A stretch of DNA of 8,018 nucleotides, from positions 1 through 8,018 of the forward strand of contig JAITDF010000351.1 in assembly GCA_031282705.1 (NCBI GenBank), read 5' to 3'. The stretch is from Opitutaceae bacterium. Lineage in GTDB: Bacteria; Verrucomicrobiota; Verrucomicrobiia; Opitutales; Opitutaceae. Each line of letters opens with the position of its first letter. The stretch's first letter is position 1. The notes beneath the pieces are model-generated. The model saw only the letters and a program-made list of their open reading frames with translations. It did no database searches and had not been told where the DNA came from. Positions 1 through 5,500 of the stretch are shown piece by piece. The position numbers were made by a program, and so were the translations under genes.

Positions 1-753
1 GCCACCCCCGCCGCCAGCCCCGCCCCCGCCGCCAGCCAAGCCGCCGCCGCCGCCCCCGGCGCGGCGGTTTCCCAAGCCGCCATCCGCCATCCGCCATCCG
101 CCATCCGCAAAGAAATCACCCCCGCCGACCTCGAAGCCTTCGCCCGCGAACGCCGCATCCGCTACGACGCCGACGAAGACGAGCACTACGACACCATCTC
201 CGTCTTCATCAAAAGCTGCCGCGGCAGCGACCCCGACGCCGCCATGTATTGGCTGGCGAAAATGCTCGCCGGCGGCGAGGACCCGCGCTTCATCGCGCGC
301 CGCCTCGTCATCCTGGCCAGCGAAGACGTCGGCCTGGCCGACCCGCTCGCGCTGCCCACGGCGGTGGCCGCGCACCACGCCTGCGACTTCGTGGGCCTCC
401 CCGAGTGCGAATTCGCGCTCGCGCACGCCACGCTCTACATCGCCTGCGCCAACAAAAGCAACTCGGCGGCCGCCGCCCTGCACGCGGCGAAGCGCGCCGT
501 GGCCGGAAGCCCGGTGCAGAAAGTCCCCCCGCCCTTCCGCGACAAAGGCGGCCAGGCCAGCAAGCGCGCCGGCCACGGCAAAGGCTACCTCTACTCGCAC
601 GATTTCCCGGAAAACATCTCCGGCCAGGACTACCTCGAAAAACCGCTCGCCCTCTACACGCCGAAGCCCCTCGGCATGGAAGCGCGCATCGCCGAGCGCC
701 TCGCCCGCTGGCGCGAGCTGCGCGCGCAAATCCAAGCCGGGAAAAAAATATAG
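1..753 (+). CDS. rarA: RarA (MgsA) recombination/replication-restart AAA+ ATPase, C-terminal part
   Basis: The open frame runs from base 1 to the TAG at 751-753 and gives 250 visible residues; the N-terminal Walker A/B ATPase domain lies outside the window. After an Ala/Pro-rich stretch (residues 1-36 of the visible part) comes the family's characteristic C-terminal region: ITPADLEAF, RYDADEDEHYDTIS, then GSDPDAAMYWLAKML, RRLVILASEDVGLADP, DFVGLPECEFALAHA, KSNSAAAALHAA and GKGYLYSHDFP. This matches the tetramerisation and C-terminal domains of RarA/MgsA/WRNIP1-family proteins, which act on DNA ends and gaps at stalled replication forks. The Ala/Pro-rich segment, containing a 7-bp tandem repeat, sits just before the ITPADLE helix, where the family has a short linker, so it looks like a low-complexity expansion. 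Base usage is very GC-rich, like dprA, nnr and dus. The stop is preceded by an A-run at 742-748. Identity is firm; only the missing 5' part limits the call. Confidence 0.93.
   Translation, partial: ATPAASPAPAASQAAAAAPGAAVSQAAIRHPPSAIRKEITPADLEAFARERRIRYDADEDEHYDTISVFIKSCRGSDPDAAMYWLAKMLAGGEDPRFIARRLVILASEDVGLADPLALPTAVAAHHACDFVGLPECEFALAHATLYIACANKSNSAAAALHAAKRAVAGSPVQKVPPPFRDKGGQASKRAGHGKGYLYSHDFPENISGQDYLEKPLALYTPKPLGMEARIAERLARWRELRAQIQAGKKI
80..107 (+). repeat. 7-bp tandem repeat (CCATCCG x4) inside rarA
   Basis: Four perfect copies of CCATCCG lie head to tail. Because 7 is not a multiple of 3, the copies are read in successive frames and give IRHPPSAIR. Gain or loss of one copy would shift the rarA frame. 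It lies in the Ala/Pro-rich linker ahead of the conserved ITPADLE segment. Confidence 0.92.
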
Positions 754-900
754 CGGCTTGCCGGACGCGCCATCTTATTTTGCCGCAAGACAAGCATGGT
801 GTCATCAAATGGGTTGGCATGCTGCACGCCACGCCTATTTTCAAGCGCCATGAAGCATCGTTCTCCACTGGGTTTCGGCAAATTTCCACCTGGCACAATC

Positions 901-2118
901 ATGCCATCGAAAGAAAACCAGCCTCGTGGAATTGGCATTCTGCTTCTGGCCGGATTTGCATTTCTGCTCGGCGGCGCGTATGTCTTCCATAGGGAGGCAT
1001 TCATTCCATTTAGCGAAGTCTGGTCGGCACGGAATTGGTCGCAAGTACCGTGCGTGATTGTCGAAAGCAAGCTGGCAACCGAGTCTGCCCCCGAGGGAAG
1101 CGTCCATCATGTCGTCCACATGGTTTATGAATACGAATATGAGAACGAAAAACACCGGGGAACACGTTATCATTTTTCACCAGGCCCGGTATCATGGCCC
1201 GAAGATCCCCAATCCATCGTGGCGAACAATCCGCCGGGAAAGACCACGGTTTGTTTTGTGAACCCCGCCGCGCCATTCCAGTCAGTGCTCAATCACAACG
1301 CTCCGTTGACCGCGTGGATTGCCCTTCCGTTTGGTGGCACATTCATGCTTATCGGGGTTGTGAGTATCGGTAGATGGCTCTGTTTTTGGATTAAAAATGA
1401 CGGCACGGATCGTATCCCGGAAAATACGAAGAACCGGGAGACGGCACCCGGCACCCGGTTTGAAAAATCACAATGGACGCAGTTGCTGCCACGCAGCCAA
1501 GAACGGACAATCCTGCTGCTCTCCACCTTGGGCTGGAATGGGATTGTGAGTGTTTTTGTTATTCTCACTCTGTCGGGTGAGATGGGAGGTGGTTATATTA
1601 ACTGGCTGTTTGCTATTTTTCTCATTCCCTTTGTTGCCATCGGACTCATGCTTGCGGCAACAACCGCCGGGATGCTTGCGCGCTTGTTGTTTGGCAAATT
1701 CACGGTTGCCTTGTGGACAAACAAGACCCCGCTGCCCCAAGGAGAATCAATCGCCTGCTGGTATTCACTCAACGGCGATATCTCCCGGATGCAACGAATA
1801 CGCATACGGCTCATCGCTTCTGAAATTATTCCAGAAAACCCGCGAGAGGAGGGGTATTCCATCACGTTGAACAAACTGCGCTGGAAAACGCACAACGTCG
1901 TGCTGCTCGATACCGCTTTCTTCCACCAGGAAGGCGTGCATGATCTGCGTATTCCTGAAAATCTTCCCGCTTACTCGAAAAGAAATTATCCATTGGAATG
2001 GTCGCTGCATTTCATCGCGCGCGGGTTGCTATTTGATTTAATCGACGAAATCTACGCGATCCGAATCGCTGAGAAACAAGGTGGGACTCCATGCAATAAT
2101 ATCAACAATAAAGCCTGA
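901..2118 (+). CDS. DUF3592-like multi-pass membrane protein of unknown function
   Basis: Starting at the ATG at 901, the protein has 405 residues. I see a signal-anchor-like helix (GIGILLLAGFAFLLGGAYVF, about 10-29) and then a soluble stretch of about 105 residues with the DUF3592-type pattern: WSQVPCVIVES, VVHMVYEYEYENEKHRGTRYHF, NNPPGKTTVCFVNP and PFQSVL. After that come a second helix (LTAWIALPFGGTFMLIGVV), two more hydrophobic segments (TILLLSTLGWNGIVSVFVIL and WLFAIFLIPFVAIGLMLAAT) and a C-terminal beta-rich domain with an RIPENLPAYS motif. The soluble domain is probably extracytoplasmic. Function is unknown and I propose none. In-frame ATGs at 796 and 850 are possible longer starts; no clear Shine-Dalgarno site precedes any of them. 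I prefer 901 because it puts the membrane anchor near the N-terminus. The gene is visibly less GC-rich than its neighbours, so it may be acquired or under different constraint. It converges on dprA. Confidence 0.75.
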   Translation: MPSKENQPRGIGILLLAGFAFLLGGAYVFHREAFIPFSEVWSARNWSQVPCVIVESKLATESAPEGSVHHVVHMVYEYEYENEKHRGTRYHFSPGPVSWPEDPQSIVANNPPGKTTVCFVNPAAPFQSVLNHNAPLTAWIALPFGGTFMLIGVVSIGRWLCFWIKNDGTDRIPENTKNRETAPGTRFEKSQWTQLLPRSQERTILLLSTLGWNGIVSVFVILTLSGEMGGGYINWLFAIFLIPFVAIGLMLAATTAGMLARLLFGKFTVALWTNKTPLPQGESIACWYSLNGDISRMQRIRIRLIASEIIPENPREEGYSITLNKLRWKTHNVVLLDTAFFHQEGVHDLRIPENLPAYSKRNYPLEWSLHFIARGLLFDLIDEIYAIRIAEKQGGTPCNNINNKA

Positions 2119-2236
2119 TTTTCTTGGACCATTGGCATGAGGCATTTGGTTGTTAACAAAATAGGCATAAACCCAAAATGGCCTGATGTTACGATGAATT
2201 GCCATCCATCACGAGGAATTGCTTTGCCCTGTCCGC

Positions 2237-3421
2237 TCATCCTTCCCCCCTCGCCTCGAACGAGCCGTCGGCGCGCTTGGCGATGTGGCGCTTCAGCTCC
2301 AGCATCATCAGCGTCGCGGAAATCTCCGCGGCCTTGCGGCCGGTTTGCGCGGCGATGGCGTCGGGCGTGGGCATCGCGCCGCCCGCGAAACACGCCATCA
2401 CCGCCGCCTCCGGCCCGCTCAACCCGGCGGCGTCCACGCCCGCCGCGGCGGCGCCGGCGGCGTCGCCCGCCTTCGGCGGGATGGGCTTCGGGCGCAGGCC
2501 TTCGAGGTAGCTGAGTTCGTCCAGGATGTCGTCCACGCTCGTGAGCAGGGTCGCGCCGTCGCGGATGAGCTGGTGGCAGCCGCGGCTGGTCGCCTGATCG
2601 ATGCGGCCGGGGACGGCAAACACATGCCGCCCCTGCTCGCCGGCGAAACGCGCGGTGATCATCGAGCCGCCGTTCACGTCGGACTCGACCACGATCACCG
2701 CCTCGCACATGCCGGCGATGATGCGGTTGCGCATGGCAAACGTCTGCCGGTCGGCGCGCCGCCCGAAGGGAAACTCCGACACCACCGCGCCGGTCTCCAT
2801 GACGCGGCGGTAGAGTTCGAGGTTCTCGGGCGGGTAAACGATGTCGATGCCGCAGCCGAGCACGGCCACGGTTTTCCCGCCGGTGGAGAGAGCGCCCTCG
2901 TGCGCGGCGGTGTCGATGCCGCGCGCCAGCCCGCTCACCACGCAGAAGCCGAGGCGGGCGAGTTCGGCGGCGAATTTTTTCGCGACCGCCTGCCCGTAGA
3001 GCGTGGTGCGGCGGGTGCCGACCATCGCGATGGCGGGCCGCCCGAAGTCGTAACGGCCTTTCCGATACAGGCCGGCGGGCCGGTCGTGCAGTTCGCGCAG
3101 CGGCTTCGGGTAAATGTCGTCCTGCATCGTGACAAACGACACGCCGCCCGCCGCCATGCGCTCCTCCTCGCGGGCGAGGTCGAAGTGCGCGCGCCAGTTG
3201 GCGATGGACGAGCTGGCGGCGGGGCCGATGCCCCGGACTTCCTCAAGGCGCCGCACCCCGGCGGCGAACACCGCGCGCGGGTCGCCGCCGAGGCTGTCGA
3301 GGAGGCGGCGGATGGAGACCGGGCCGATGTGGGGCAGCGCATTGAGCGCGAGAAACGCCTGGCGTTCGGTGAGGATTTTTTCGGGGACGTCCATGATGAT
3401 GAGGGGAAGCGCTTTTGTCAC
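2237..3421 (-). CDS. dprA: DNA-processing protein DprA (Smf)
   Basis: DprA binds incoming single-stranded DNA during natural transformation and loads RecA onto it, in the cytoplasm. The 394-residue product has the full family layout: an N-terminal helix-hairpin-helix-like region (about 20-75, HIGPVSIRRLL and VRGIGPAA), the Rossmann-like core (about 90-305), an Ala-rich linker (about 311-335) and a C-terminal winged-helix domain (about 336-388). Core motifs seen are MVGTRRTT (133-140), VVSGLARGID (161-170), AVLGCGID (186-193), YPPEN (196-200), SEFPFG (215-220), FAMRNRIIAGM (228-238), VVESDVNGGSM (244-254) and AVPGRI (269-274). The GTG at 3421-3419 is 3 nt beyond the nnr stop and suggests coupling; an ATG at 3394-3392 is an alternative that loses only 9 residues. 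The linker DNA holds a 6-bp-stem hairpin at 2466-2480. dprA is widespread in bacteria, so its presence alone does not prove competence. It is the last gene of the likely operon. Confidence 0.95.
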   Translation of the reverse strand: MTKALPLIIMDVPEKILTERQAFLALNALPHIGPVSIRRLLDSLGGDPRAVFAAGVRRLEEVRGIGPAASSSIANWRAHFDLAREEERMAAGGVSFVTMQDDIYPKPLRELHDRPAGLYRKGRYDFGRPAIAMVGTRRTTLYGQAVAKKFAAELARLGFCVVSGLARGIDTAAHEGALSTGGKTVAVLGCGIDIVYPPENLELYRRVMETGAVVSEFPFGRRADRQTFAMRNRIIAGMCEAVIVVESDVNGGSMITARFAGEQGRHVFAVPGRIDQATSRGCHQLIRDGATLLTSVDDILDELSYLEGLRPKPIPPKAGDAAGAAAAGVDAAGLSGPEAAVMACFAGGAMPTPDAIAAQTGRKAAEISATLMMLELKRHIAKRADGSFEARGEG

Positions 3422-3445
3422 TTGCTACTTGGCACTTGTTACTTG
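3418..3445. repeat. 7-bp imperfect tandem repeat spanning the nnr stop and dprA start
   Basis: Four heptamers with + strand consensus NNACTTG (tc, ct, gc and tt followed by acttg) occupy exactly 28 bp; on the coding strand they read CAAGTNN. A degenerate fifth unit (GCTTTTG) follows at 3411-3417. The nnr stop TAG (3427-3425) and the dprA GTG start (3421-3419) are both made of repeat units, as is the nnr C-terminal tail QVTSAK. Confidence 0.85.
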
Positions 3446-5500
3446 GCCGGCGGCGGCGCCGCCGCCGGCGACCGGCACGTCTTCGCGGAGGACGCCGGCG
3501 AGGTGGTCGAGGAGCCGGGTGATGTTGACGGCGCGCTGGCCTTGGGCGCGGGCCAGGCGGTCGGCGGCGAGGCCGTGCCAGACGGCGCCGCGGCAGGCGG
3601 CGAGGAGCGGTTGCGCGGGCGTCTGCGCGAGCAGGCCGCCGATGAGCCCGGCGAGCAGGTCGCCGCTGCCGCCGCGCGCAAGCACGGGGCCGCCGAAAAG
3701 CGAGTGCAGCACGGTCGCGCCGCCGTCGTCGATGCGCGTGACGGGGCCTTTTAACACAACAACAACGGCGCCGGCGCCGGCTGTTTTTTGAAATTTGGGA
3801 TTTTGAAATTTGAGATTTTTTTGGGATTTGGGATTTTGGGATTTGGGATTTGCACCCTTTGCATCGTCACCGGTGCCGGCGATGCGCGCAAATTCGCCGG
3901 CGTGCGGCGTGAGGATGCGCGGGGCGGCGCCGGCGCCGACGATGGAGGGGCGAAGCGCGTCGGCGTCGAGCACGAGCGGGACGGCGGAAATTTTCGCCAG
4001 ATCGGCGGCAAGCGCGAGCGTTTCGGCCTCGCGGCCCAGGCCGGGGCCGGCGAGCAGCGCGGTGGCGCGGGCGGCCCGCTCGCGGAAGAGGTGCGCGCCT
4101 TCGGGCGCAAGGCCGCCGCCGGGTGTCTCCGGCCAGGCGACCCACATCGCCTCCGGCGCGCGCGCCGCGCACGCGGCCGCCAGCGTTTCCGGGACAAACA
4201 CCGTGACGAGGCCCGCGCCGCTCCGCAACGCGGCCAGCGCGGCCATGAGCACCGCGCCGGGACAGCCGCGCGAGCCGCCGACGATGAAGAGGTGCCCGTA
4301 GTCGCGTTTGTCGGTGAGCGGCGGGCGGAGCGCGCGCAGCGGCGAGAGAACCGCCGGGGTGAGGATGGCCGCGGCGGGGGCGCGGATGGCGGCGGCGGCG
4401 ATGGCGCGGTCATTGTTCGTCGCGTCGCCGTCGCCGTCGCCGTCGCCGGCTGTTTTTTGGAATTTGGGATTTTGGAATTTGAGATTTTTTTGGAATTTGG
4501 GATTTGGATTTTTGGGATTTGGGGCTTGGGGATTTGCGCCGCCGCCGCCGTCGCCGCCGGCACCGTCGCCGCCACCGGTGTTGTATTCATTGTTGTTGAA
4601 AAAGCCGAGGTCGAGATAACGCAGCCGCCCGACGGCGCCTGCGTTTTCCCCGGCGAGCGCGGGGGATTTCACGACGCCGGTGGCGTAGGTGAAATCGGCC
4701 TGGAAAACATCGGGCGTGCCGAGTCCGCTGGGCAAATCGACGGCGGCGCGCAGGCAGGCGGGCGACGCGTTCGCGCGCGCGAGGAGCGCGGCGACCCGCG
4801 GCTCGACGGGCGGGCGGAACTGGAAGCCGAAAATGCCGTCAAGGATGATGTCGTAGGGCGCGGGCGGCGCGGGCGACGCGGATGGCGCGGACGCTGCGGG
4901 CGGCTCGGCTTTCACGGGCGGGACGCCCGTGTCACGCGCGGCGTGCGAGAGTTCCCGCCACGCGCGCAGCGCGAGCGGACGCAGCACGCGTTCGCCGAAG
5001 ACGAGGCGGGTCTCGATGCGGGCGCGCGGATGTTTTTCGTGAATGAACTTTGCGGCGAGGAGCGCGTCGCCGCCGTTGTGGCCCTTGCCCGCGAGCACGA
5101 GGATGCGCGGCTCCGGCGGAAGCGGGCCGATTTCCTCGAAGTCGCGCAACACGGCGGCGGCGATGGCGCGGGCGGCCTGCTGCATCGCCGCCCACTCGCG
5201 GGCCTCGTCGCCTCCGAACAAGGCCGCCTCGAAGCGCGCGGCGCCGGCGGTCGAAAGCACGGGGTGCGCGACGGCGGCGAGGTCTGAAGGCGCAGCGGCG
5301 GCGAGGCCGGGAGGCATGGCGGTGGCGGGACTGGGAGCGCGGACATTCTTGTCCGCAATTTTGTCCGCGACTTCGCCGGTGATTCCGCGGGCGACTTCGC
5401 CGGCATTTTCGCCGGCGACTTCGCGGGCAGGAATGCCCGCGCTCCCAAGAGACTCATGGGCTCCGGTCACGCTGGAGGATTTGCTGGCGGGTGTGGTCAT
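3425..5500 (-). CDS. nnr: Bifunctional NAD(P)H-hydrate repair enzyme Nnr (epimerase + ADP-dependent dehydratase)
   Basis: Nnr repairs damaged NAD(P)H: the N-terminal YjeF_N-type domain interconverts R- and S-NAD(P)HX, and the C-terminal YjeF_C/carbohydrate-kinase-like domain dehydrates the S form using ADP. The epimerase domain is about residues 82-301, with LVLAGKGHNGGDAL (134-147), YDIILDGIFG (216-225) and AVDLPSG (253-259). The dehydratase is about 379-670, with IVGGSRGCPGAVLMAA (from 406), LAGPGLG, LVLDADAL, TPHAGEF (531-537), VVVLKG and GGSGDLLAG (GGSGD at 610-614, with the expected catalytic Asp at 614). The start at 5500 overlaps the upstream stop as ATGA, which supports it. At 691 residues the protein is longer than the usual 500 or so. 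The excess is repeat-derived or low-complexity: 19-57, 190-215, 309-363 and 549-575. The last of these lies inside the dehydratase domain. Core motifs are intact, so I infer an active enzyme. Confidence 0.92.
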   Translation of the reverse strand: MTTPASKSSSVTGAHESLGSAGIPAREVAGENAGEVARGITGEVADKIADKNVRAPSPATAMPPGLAAAAPSDLAAVAHPVLSTAGAARFEAALFGGDEAREWAAMQQAARAIAAAVLRDFEEIGPLPPEPRILVLAGKGHNGGDALLAAKFIHEKHPRARIETRLVFGERVLRPLALRAWRELSHAARDTGVPPVKAEPPAASAPSASPAPPAPYDIILDGIFGFQFRPPVEPRVAALLARANASPACLRAAVDLPSGLGTPDVFQADFTYATGVVKSPALAGENAGAVGRLRYLDLGFFNNNEYNTGGGDGAGGDGGGGANPQAPNPKNPNPKFQKNLKFQNPKFQKTAGDGDGDGDATNNDRAIAAAAIRAPAAAILTPAVLSPLRALRPPLTDKRDYGHLFIVGGSRGCPGAVLMAALAALRSGAGLVTVFVPETLAAACAARAPEAMWVAWPETPGGGLAPEGAHLFRERAARATALLAGPGLGREAETLALAADLAKISAVPLVLDADALRPSIVGAGAAPRILTPHAGEFARIAGTGDDAKGANPKSQNPKSQKNLKFQNPKFQKTAGAGAVVVVLKGPVTRIDDGGATVLHSLFGGPVLARGGSGDLLAGLIGGLLAQTPAQPLLAACRGAVWHGLAADRLARAQGQRAVNITRLLDHLAGVLREDVPVAGGGAAAGQVTSAK
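3447..3468. repeat. 22-bp perfect GC-only palindrome at the 3' end of nnr
   Basis: The half-site CCGGCGGCGGC (3447-3457) is followed directly by its exact reverse complement (3458-3468). It codes for the AGGGAAAG part of the Nnr tail and lies next to the heptamer repeat. In mRNA it could fold into a strong stem just upstream of the nnr-dprA junction. Some chance symmetry is expected in GC-rich, triplet-biased DNA. Confidence 0.7.
3776..3853. repeat. T/G-rich GGGATTT-type repeat element, copy A, inside the Nnr dehydratase domain
   Basis: The + strand shows alternating GGGATTT and GGGATTTT units followed by a degenerate half (GAAATTTGGGATTTTGAAAT and similar). The first 57 bases (3776-3832) match copy B (4445-4501) at 54 of 57 positions. 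On the coding strand it gives NPKSQNPKSQ and then QKNLKFQNPKFQKTAG. The 7+8-nt unit pairs make a 15-nt, five-codon period that preserves frame. AT content is far above the surrounding gene. Confidence 0.9.
4424..4447. repeat. 6-bp tandem repeat (GTCGCC x4) coding a Gly-Asp run
   Basis: Four perfect GTCGCC units on the + strand code for the GDGDGDGD stretch of Nnr on the minus strand. They overlap the start of repeat copy B by 3 bp and sit in the linker between the two Nnr domains. Confidence 0.85.
4445..4537. repeat. T/G-rich GGGATTT-type repeat element, copy B, in the Nnr interdomain linker
   Basis: This is the longer relative of copy A. It shares the boundary GCCGGCTGTTTTTTG and a near-identical first 57 bases, then diverges in unit order before both copies end in GATTTGC. 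It codes for NPQAPNPKNPNPKFQ followed by the same 16 residues, QKNLKFQNPKFQKTAG, as copy A. It is flanked by Gly/Asp-rich codons in the linker between epimerase (ending near residue 301) and dehydratase (starting near 379). Confidence 0.9.
4913..4931. repeat. Short palindrome coding TGVPPV inside the Nnr epimerase domain
   Basis: Arms CACGGGCG (4913-4920) and CGCCCGTG (4924-4931) are exact reverse complements around GGA. Read on the minus strand they give TGVPPV (residues 191-196), followed by an Ala/Pro-rich run to about 215, just before the conserved YDIILDGIFG strand. I recall DTGVPPV-type peptides as recurrent junk translations in Verrucomicrobia genomes; that is memory, not a search. Confidence 0.7.
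5332..5447. repeat. Facing pair of REP-like hairpins (BIME-like) at the 5' end of nnr
   Basis: The left element (5332-5356) is TGGGAGC plus the hairpin GCGGAC-ATTCTT-GTCCGC. The right element (5423-5447), read on the other strand, is TGGGAGC plus GCGGGC-ATTCCT-GCCCGC. They agree at 22 of 25 positions, and two of the three differences form one compensated base pair (A:T against G:C) in the stem. The pair lies wholly within the nnr frame and codes for residues about 19-57, ahead of the epimerase domain. Confidence 0.85.
5339..5422 (-). repeat. 12-nt tandem repeat, seven units, between and into the REP-like hairpins
   Basis: Reading nnr codons 27-54, the peptide falls into seven tetrapeptides: EVAG, ENAG, EVAR, GITG, EVAD, KIAD, KNVR. 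The DNA units are variants of GAAGTCGCCGGC. The last unit merges into the stem of the left hairpin, so the tandem array may have grown from hairpin sequence. Confidence 0.8.

Noticed and set aside
249..992. 247-codon + strand frame overlapping rarA
   Set aside because: Arg/Pro/His-rich out-of-frame reading of rarA that runs into the intergenic gap; no domain.
2119..2236. Terminator or small gene between the DUF3592-like gene and dprA
   Set aside because: Only a 10-bp palindrome TTGTTAACAA (2150-2159) without a GC stem or T-tract, and no convincing short ORF.
2219..3754. 511-codon + strand open frame opposite dprA and nnr
   Set aside because: It is antisense to well-supported dprA/nnr motifs, is rich in Gly/Ala/Arg/His, and has no recognisable domain; long antisense frames are expected at this GC.
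3776..4537. CRISPR array made of T/G-rich repeats
   Set aside because: Only two clusters, with 7/8-nt units and no regular unique spacers; both are in frame within nnr and no cas gene is present.
3788..5287. 499-codon + strand open frame opposite nnr
   Set aside because: Shadow of nnr; composition is R/G/A-rich and it translates the repeat elements into hydrophobic FGILGFGI runs that look like chance.
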